A DNA stretch of 11,721 nucleotides, taken from an uncultured Bacteroidales bacterium. GTDB lineage: Bacteria; Bacteroidota; Bacteroidia; Bacteroidales; UBA932. Of this stretch, positions 8,001 to 11,721 are shown in pieces. The number at the start of each line of letters is the position of its first letter. Position 1 is the stretch's first letter. The stretch is from assembly GCA_937890845.1 (NCBI GenBank), contig CALADR010000243.1, positions 1 to 11,721 of the forward strand. Reading direction: 5' to 3'. The translations under genes and the position numbers were made by a program. The notes below the pieces were generated by a model. The model searched no databases. It was not told the origin of the DNA and saw nothing but the letters and a program-made list of their open reading frames with translations.

Positions 8001-9158
8001 ATGAAAAACTTCAACATAATATTTACATCAGGACTCGTATCACTGGCTGCAATTGCGTCATGTACAAATCCTGTAGAGCCTTATGATGCCGTTTATATCA
8101 CAGAGGCCCAGAAAAACGTTGACAAGACACTTACAGTTGACACACCTCCGGCTTTGACTACATTTACCGTATCCTCTTCTGTAAAAGCCAATGAAGATGT
8201 GACTGTAGAACTTGAAGTACGTCCGGACATGCTGGAGACGTACAACAGAAAATATGCAAAAAACTACAAGATGGCTCCAAAAGGTTCTTTCGAACTTTCA
8301 TCTCTGTCTGCCGTAATCAAATCCGGATTTGCGATGTCTGACGAAATTGAGGTAAAAGTCACTTCGATTGACGGATTCGAAGAGGGAGCTACATACTGTA
8401 TCCCTATAAGCATAAAGTCAGTATCATCCATGAAAGTACTTGAACCGTCCTCAACTCTTTATGTGGTACTGAAAACTCCAGTGATAAGCAAAGCCATATA
8501 TCTGGGATCAAACAAGTATCTTATACCGGGATTCCAGGATGACGCAAACCTTTCTGCCGTACCGCAAGTGACTCTCGAAGCAAGAGTATATGTAAAGAAA
8601 TTCTTCAACCGTGACCCGTACATAAGTTCAATAATGGGTATTGAAGGTGTATGCGGTGTCCGGTTCGGTGATGTGAAAGTTCCTATGAACTGTCTGCAGA
8701 TATGTCATGACAGCTATCAGCCTGCCGCAACCCAGAACCTGTTCGATACTGACAAATGGTACCACGTAGCTGCAGTCTGGACTGGCTCTACCTGGGATAT
8801 ATACATTGACGGACTTTACATTACAGGAGCCACTACAGCCGGTGAAACCATCGATCTTTCCAGCGACAATTCCGGAGGGTTCTGGCTTGGCGCCTCATAC
8901 GGAGGAGGAAGACCGCTTGATGGCTATATCGCCGAAGTCAGAGTGTGGACAAGAGCGTTGAGCCAATCAGAGATAGCAAACAATATGAATTATGTCAAAC
9001 CTGACTCCGAAGGCCTGCTCGCATACTGGAGAATGAATGCTTATCAGGCAAGCGACAGAGGCGGATACGGAAATATGGTAATTGACGAAACCGGACACGG
9101 ATATAATGCATACGGTGTAGTTACAGAACCTCAGATGATGGATACCAAATGGAACTGA
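8001..9158 (+). CDS. DUF1735 and LamG-domain lipoprotein, probable surface glycan-binding protein
   Basis: This is a likely non-catalytic surface glycan-binding protein of the PUL. The 385 residues have a lipoprotein signal with lipobox AIASC (Cys 21), a DUF1735-type N-terminal domain (about 30-157), and a concanavalin A-like LamG domain (about 163-345). LamG hallmarks are DKWYHVAAVWTGSTWDIYIDG spread over 251-271 and GYIAEVRVWTRALSQSEI (308-325), followed by GLLAYWRM (338-345). No hydrolase active-site motif is apparent. It starts 20 bases after the GH18 stop and shares the DUF1735 module with that enzyme. It is the last gene before the terminator at 9185. Similar proteins accompany GH18 enzymes in Bacteroides N-glycan loci, which supports a binding role; the actual ligand is unknown. 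Confidence 0.9.
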   Translation: MKNFNIIFTSGLVSLAAIASCTNPVEPYDAVYITEAQKNVDKTLTVDTPPALTTFTVSSSVKANEDVTVELEVRPDMLETYNRKYAKNYKMAPKGSFELSSLSAVIKSGFAMSDEIEVKVTSIDGFEEGATYCIPISIKSVSSMKVLEPSSTLYVVLKTPVISKAIYLGSNKYLIPGFQDDANLSAVPQVTLEARVYVKKFFNRDPYISSIMGIEGVCGVRFGDVKVPMNCLQICHDSYQPAATQNLFDTDKWYHVAAVWTGSTWDIYIDGLYITGATTAGETIDLSSDNSGGFWLGASYGGGRPLDGYIAEVRVWTRALSQSEIANNMNYVKPDSEGLLAYWRMNAYQASDRGGYGNMVIDETGHGYNAYGVVTEPQMMDTKWN

Positions 9159-9184
9159 CAAGGTCAGTTATCGGTAATGATATT

Positions 9185-9214
9185 AAGAGGACGGCTAATT
9201 CAGTCGTCCTCTTT
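9185..9214 (+). terminator. Rho-independent-type terminator of the PUL operon
   Basis: A 12-bp stem (AAGAGGACGGCT pairing with AGTCGTCCTCTT, with one G-T wobble) closes a 5-base loop (AATTC), followed by a short T run. It lies 27 bases after the stop of the LamG gene and should end the operon transcript before the sigma gene. The stem is nearly symmetric and A-flanked on its left, so it could also act on leftward transcripts. Confidence 0.85.
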
Positions 9215-9226
9215 TGCCTAGGCAAA
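9213..9226. promoter_or_regulatory. Perfect 14-bp palindrome, candidate operator upstream of the ECF sigma gene
   Basis: TTTGCCTAGGCAAA is its own reverse complement, centred between 9219 and 9220. It overlaps the T tract of the terminator and lies 87 bases upstream of the sigma start. It could be a site for a dimeric regulator, or a small second hairpin (5-bp stem, CTAG loop) assisting termination. Nothing in the window identifies a binding protein. Confidence 0.4.
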
Positions 9227-9296
9227 TCTTATATCATACAAGCTCCTGTTTTCAGCGGCATCACATTAAGCAATAATGAAAATCGAGTAAAAGCAT

Positions 9297-9304
9297 TATA
9301 TTTG
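9297..9304 (+). promoter_or_regulatory. Bacteroides-type -7 element for the ECF sigma gene
   Basis: TATATTTG matches the Bacteroidota primary-sigma -7 consensus TAnnTTTG exactly. I see no good TTTG -33 partner at the usual 19-21 base spacing, so the promoter is either weak or activator-dependent. Transcription would begin within about 10 bases, that is, almost on the ATG at 9313. Confidence 0.5.
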
Positions 9305-9312
9305 TATTATAG

Positions 9313-9897
9313 ATGGCTAAACCATACACAATGGACCAAATCCGCGTTAAGAACTTTGCAGATACATTTTCTCGCCTGTTCCTTGAATCACGGAAATCAT
9401 TTAATATCGCTTTTTCCTATGTGCACGAGAGGAATGCTGCGGAAGATATAGTTACAGACAGTTTCCTGTACCTATGGGAACACCGTAATGAGGTTGATTG
9501 GGAAAGCAACCTCAAAGGTTATCTGTATCTTGCAGTAAGGTCGAGATGCGTATCTTACCTGAGGAAACAGCAGAACCCGACCAACACGGAATCAGGAAGC
9601 AGTTCTGTTATTTCGTGGAAAATGGAAACATCACTGTCATCCCTTGAAGACGACAGTACCCTGTCCCGCATGCTCGGAGATGAAGCCAGAAACATTTATG
9701 CTGATGAATTATCAAGAATGCCTGAGCTCAGAAGAGCCGTTTTCCTCGCAAGCCGTGATGAAGGACTCACATATCAAGAAATTGCCTTGCGATATGGCAT
9801 ATCCGTCAGAAAAGTAACTTCAGAGATTCAGAAAGCACTCTGCAAACTTCGCATATCACTCAAAGACTATCTATGTCTGATTGTTTTTCTCAGTTGA
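9313..9897 (+). CDS. ECF-type RNA polymerase sigma factor (sigma-70 family)
   Basis: This would direct RNA polymerase to PUL promoters when released by a FecR-type anti-sigma factor. The 194 residues match the short ECF plan. Region 2 (about 25-88) includes ERNAAEDIVTDSFLYLWEHR (39-58) and YLYLAVRSRCVSYLRKQQ (70-87). A serine-rich linker follows (about 90-118), then region 4 (about 130-180) with the helix-turn-helix EGLTYQEIALRYGISVRKV (150-168). The ATG at 9313 lies only 8 bases after a consensus -7 box, so the Met at 9331 (codon 7, MDQIRV) may be the true start. The gene follows the PUL in the same direction but behind a terminator, with its own promoter. It may partner the FecR protein at 136, although these two are usually adjacent with sigma first. 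The tail (CLIVFLS) is unusually hydrophobic. Confidence 0.93.
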   Translation: MAKPYTMDQIRVKNFADTFSRLFLESRKSFNIAFSYVHERNAAEDIVTDSFLYLWEHRNEVDWESNLKGYLYLAVRSRCVSYLRKQQNPTNTESGSSSVISWKMETSLSSLEDDSTLSRMLGDEARNIYADELSRMPELRRAVFLASRDEGLTYQEIALRYGISVRKVTSEIQKALCKLRISLKDYLCLIVFLS

Positions 9898-9943
9898 GAG
9901 ATTACACGACTTCACCGTTATCAGACATCACCGGTACCAGTAC

Positions 9944-10867
9944 TCAAAGAAGTCTGTATTTCTTAATTTCCTTTTCAAGTATATGATGTACAGGGTGAAC
10001 TGCCTTACTGGTTCCGGCAGACTTGAGCAGTTCTCTGAGATACCTTACATCAGATGAGTCTCCTGTAACAGTTCCAGCCAAAGAAACAAGACGGTCCATA
10101 TTGTCCGCACACAGCCTTTCAAGAAGGGCATGAAAACCGGGACCATGATCCGGATGCTTCAAGTGACACAGTTCATGCAGGACAACATAATCGCACAACG
10201 GCTCAGGAAGCCTGAGAAGATTAAGATTCAGATTAATGTTACCTTTTGAAGAACAACTTCCCCAATTGGAAAGATTATGCTTGACAGCAAGATTATTGTA
10301 ACGGAATCCATATCTGTCCGCAAAAAAAGCCAACTTCTTTGGCAGAAGGACGCGGGATTCATCACGCAAGATTCTGACAAGAGCCATGGACAACATAGAA
10401 GACAGATGGGCAGTCCCTTCCGGAGGCATTGCAGAAGAATACGTCACTGTCTTTCTTGTAACAGGTCTGTCAAGGCAAAGAAAAAGTCGCCCGGTAGCAG
10501 CGAGGTCTTCCAGTGGAACGACAGAAACTTTGGCCCTTTGAAGATTTCCGGATGATTTTTCTCGTAGAAAACAGATTTCCGAAAGCAATGTCCTTACTAC
10601 AGTCCCGTCACCTATCACAGATACAGCTGTTCCAGCCCTTTCTGCAGCCGCTGTCTTTTTTCTCTGCTTTTCAACTGCTTCGAGCACCCACTTACGTTTT
10701 GACAGATAAAAATCCAGTCCTGCCTCGTATCTCATGAGAGCGGGCACTGTAACAGTTATCCCTCTGACAGGATGGATTCTTATATTGATTCGTCCAGCCC
10801 GTCCGCTCTTTACCAGCTTCACATCTCCTACATCCGGGTCCCTATATATTTTCTGCTCCACATCCAT
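9944..10867 (-). CDS. YgjP/DUF45-type (M48-like) zinc metallopeptidase
   Basis: This is a predicted cytoplasmic zinc metallopeptidase of the YgjP/SprT-like group (COG1451 type). The 307 residues have an N-terminal strand region (GRINIRIHPVRGITVTVP, 25-42) and a helix KRKWVLEAVEK (57-67). The family signature NWGSCSSKGNINLN is at 201-214, and the zinc motif HELCH at 231-235. A further His (238 or 241, in LKHPDHGPGF) is the likely third ligand. No signal peptide or membrane segment is seen. It is longer than many relatives, with a less recognisable stretch at about 85-155 and a basic C-terminal tail. The physiological substrate of the family is not well established. It converges on the sigma gene, 46 bases between stops, has its own consensus promoter, and is probably unrelated to the PUL. 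Confidence 0.88.
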   Translation of the reverse strand: MDVEQKIYRDPDVGDVKLVKSGRAGRINIRIHPVRGITVTVPALMRYEAGLDFYLSKRKWVLEAVEKQRKKTAAAERAGTAVSVIGDGTVVRTLLSEICFLREKSSGNLQRAKVSVVPLEDLAATGRLFLCLDRPVTRKTVTYSSAMPPEGTAHLSSMLSMALVRILRDESRVLLPKKLAFFADRYGFRYNNLAVKHNLSNWGSCSSKGNINLNLNLLRLPEPLCDYVVLHELCHLKHPDHGPGFHALLERLCADNMDRLVSLAGTVTGDSSDVRYLRELLKSAGTSKAVHPVHHILEKEIKKYRLL

Positions 10868-10886
10868 AATCTATTTTAATTGACTG

Positions 10887-10917
10887 CAAATATAAAAGCT
10901 GTTTAAAAAGTCTCAAA
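10887..10917 (-). promoter_or_regulatory. Consensus Bacteroides promoter for the metallopeptidase gene
   Basis: Reading the minus strand, TTTG (10917-10914) is followed after exactly 19 bases by TATATTTG (10894-10887), matching the Bacteroidota TTTG-N19-21-TAnnTTTG primary-sigma promoter. The -7 box ends 19 bases before the start codon at 10867, giving a short leader. This suggests constitutive housekeeping expression. Confidence 0.75.
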
Positions 10918-10992
10918 AACACCTGCAAAAATATCTCGTAAAATTTATGATGACAAAAATTGAAGCAGTTCCATACTTTTTTAAATATTTTG

Positions 10993-11000
10993 TATATTTA
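10993..11000 (+). promoter_or_regulatory. Possible -7 element for the right-edge lipoprotein gene
   Basis: TATATTTA differs from TAnnTTTG only in the last base and lies 66 bases before the start at 11067. No TTTG -33 partner lies at the right spacing. The surrounding DNA is very A/T-rich, so a match of this quality could be chance. Confidence 0.3.
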
Positions 11001-11013
11001 TAGTCTGTTAAAA

Positions 11014-11028
11014 CTATATCTCATATAG
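11014..11028. repeat. Short inverted repeat in the leader of the right-edge gene
   Basis: CTATAT and ATATAG form a perfect 6-bp inverted repeat around CTC. It lies downstream of the possible -7 element and 38 bases before the start at 11067, where a repressor could act. Being nearly pure A/T, it may have no function. Confidence 0.25.
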
Positions 11029-11066
11029 AATATTCCTGACAACAACTATAAACTAATTTAACTACT

Positions 11067-11721
11067 ATGAAATTAAAACATTTGGTCAAAAAACTGGGAT
11101 TGTTCGGCATAGCCGCAGCCAGTATTGTATCCACCTACAGTTGTGAAACAGAAAAGCCGGGCGGAAAAGATGAAAACATCCCTGAAATCTCTGTAAAACC
11201 TGGCAATATTACAGACAAAAGTGTAGAGGCTGTACTTGAATTCAAAAATTCAGAAAAGGTCGCCTGCGCACTTGTAAAAAATGAAGACGGATCCCCTGAT
11301 GCAAAATGGATTTTTGATAACGGGCAGAGTGTTACGCCGGATGAAACCACTGTCAGCATGTCTTTTGCTGCTGAACCGGAAACAGAATACACATTATATG
11401 CAGCAAGCTATAAAGCCGGAGAATTCAGCAAAGTGAGCAGCATAGCTGTCACAACTCTTCCCGCTGTCAAAATGCTTTCATTCATAGACTCCGACAAGAC
11501 TTCATTCACATATAAAGTAGAAGTAGAGCCAAATGTGACATACCGCCACTGCTACATAGAAGGATGGTACTTCGAATACGCACTTGCCCAGAATATGGAG
11601 ACCGAAGGTGAGGAATTCGACATGTCAGTCTTCCTTTGGAACCTTCTGGCAGAGTACGGATACGACGCTGAAGGAACTCAGGAAATCACCTGGACTGCAG
11701 GAGACCCTGACCAGATGAGAG
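11067..11721 (+). CDS. Secreted lipoprotein with a fibronectin III/Ig-like domain, partial at the right edge
   Basis: This frame opens at ATG 11067 and stays open to the window edge (218 codons visible). It has a basic N-terminus (MKLKHLVKK), a hydrophobic signal core and a probable lipobox TYSC (Cys 26). An acidic and glycine-containing stretch follows (ETEKPGGKDE), like the tethers of Bacteroidota surface lipoproteins. Residues about 38-131 look like a fibronectin III or Ig-like beta domain, with ETEYTLYAASYKAGEFSKV (105-123) being typical of such folds, ending VTTLP. After that comes an aromatic-rich region (about 165-218: HCYIEGWYFEYALAQ, LWNLLAEYGYD) whose family I do not recognise. Its promoter region is shared divergently with the metallopeptidase gene. 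The function is unknown; it could be an adhesin, binding protein or the start of another locus. Confidence 0.8.
   Translation, partial: MKLKHLVKKLGLFGIAAASIVSTYSCETEKPGGKDENIPEISVKPGNITDKSVEAVLEFKNSEKVACALVKNEDGSPDAKWIFDNGQSVTPDETTVSMSFAAEPETEYTLYAASYKAGEFSKVSSIAVTTLPAVKMLSFIDSDKTSFTYKVEVEPNVTYRHCYIEGWYFEYALAQNMETEGEEFDMSVFLWNLLAEYGYDAEGTQEITWTAGDPDQMR

Noticed and set aside
9149..9451. Rightward 100-codon frame spanning the LamG stop and the sigma start
   Set aside because: It crosses the terminator and the sigma promoter and overlaps the sigma gene in another frame. The protein has no family features.
9898..9943. Terminator between the converging sigma and metallopeptidase genes
   Set aside because: Only short dyads (around GGTACC and AGTACT) are present, with no stable stem and T tract.
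10277..10737. Two rightward open frames opposite the metallopeptidase gene
   Set aside because: They are antisense to a gene with a clear zinc motif and promoter, and neither has recognisable content.

Overview
The window looks like chromosomal DNA of a gut-type member of the Bacteroidota, most likely Bacteroidales. The support is a SusC/SusD pair, FecR and ECF sigma regulators of the Bacteroidota type, a run of lipoproteins with DUF1735, LamG and discoidin modules, little visible Shine-Dalgarno signal, and TAnnTTTG-type -7 promoter elements. Base composition is moderate (roughly mid-40s % GC by eye). I cannot name the species.

Layout. Positions 1-135 may hold the tail of an upstream gene, followed by an A/T-rich spacer. 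From 136 to 9158 there is one rightward polysaccharide-utilization locus (PUL): a FecR-type anti-sigma factor (136-1104); a SusC-like TonB-dependent receptor broken into two reading frames (1163-1543 and 1543-4455); a SusD-like lipoprotein (4465-6060); a GH18 lipoprotein with DUF1735 and discoidin domains (6079-7980); and a DUF1735-LamG lipoprotein (8001-9158). From susC to the LamG gene the spacing is only 9-20 bases, so these genes are probably one transcript. That transcript ends at a strong hairpin (9185-9214). An ECF sigma factor (9313-9897) follows in the same direction behind its own -7 element. A leftward zinc-metallopeptidase gene of the YgjP/DUF45 type (9944-10867) converges on it. 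After a divergent intergenic region with a consensus Bacteroides promoter, a rightward lipoprotein gene starts at 11067 and runs off the right edge.

How the genes work together (inference from known families). The GH18 enzyme carries the full DGxDxDxE motif. Its company of SusC/D, DUF1735 and LamG proteins under ECF sigma/anti-sigma control resembles known Bacteroides PULs for host N-glycans. The enzyme would cut glycan at the cell surface, the LamG and discoidin modules would bind it, and SusD/SusC would import it. The SusC STN domain would report transport to the FecR periplasmic domain, freeing the ECF sigma.

Most notable points: the susC frame is broken inside the carboxypeptidase-like domain, separating the signal peptide and STN domain from the plug and barrel; the ECF sigma gene lies at the far end of the locus rather than next to fecR; and a perfect 14-bp palindrome lies between the operon terminator and the sigma gene. 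I found no CRISPR array, tRNA, rRNA or insertion sequence, and no convincing wholly new system.
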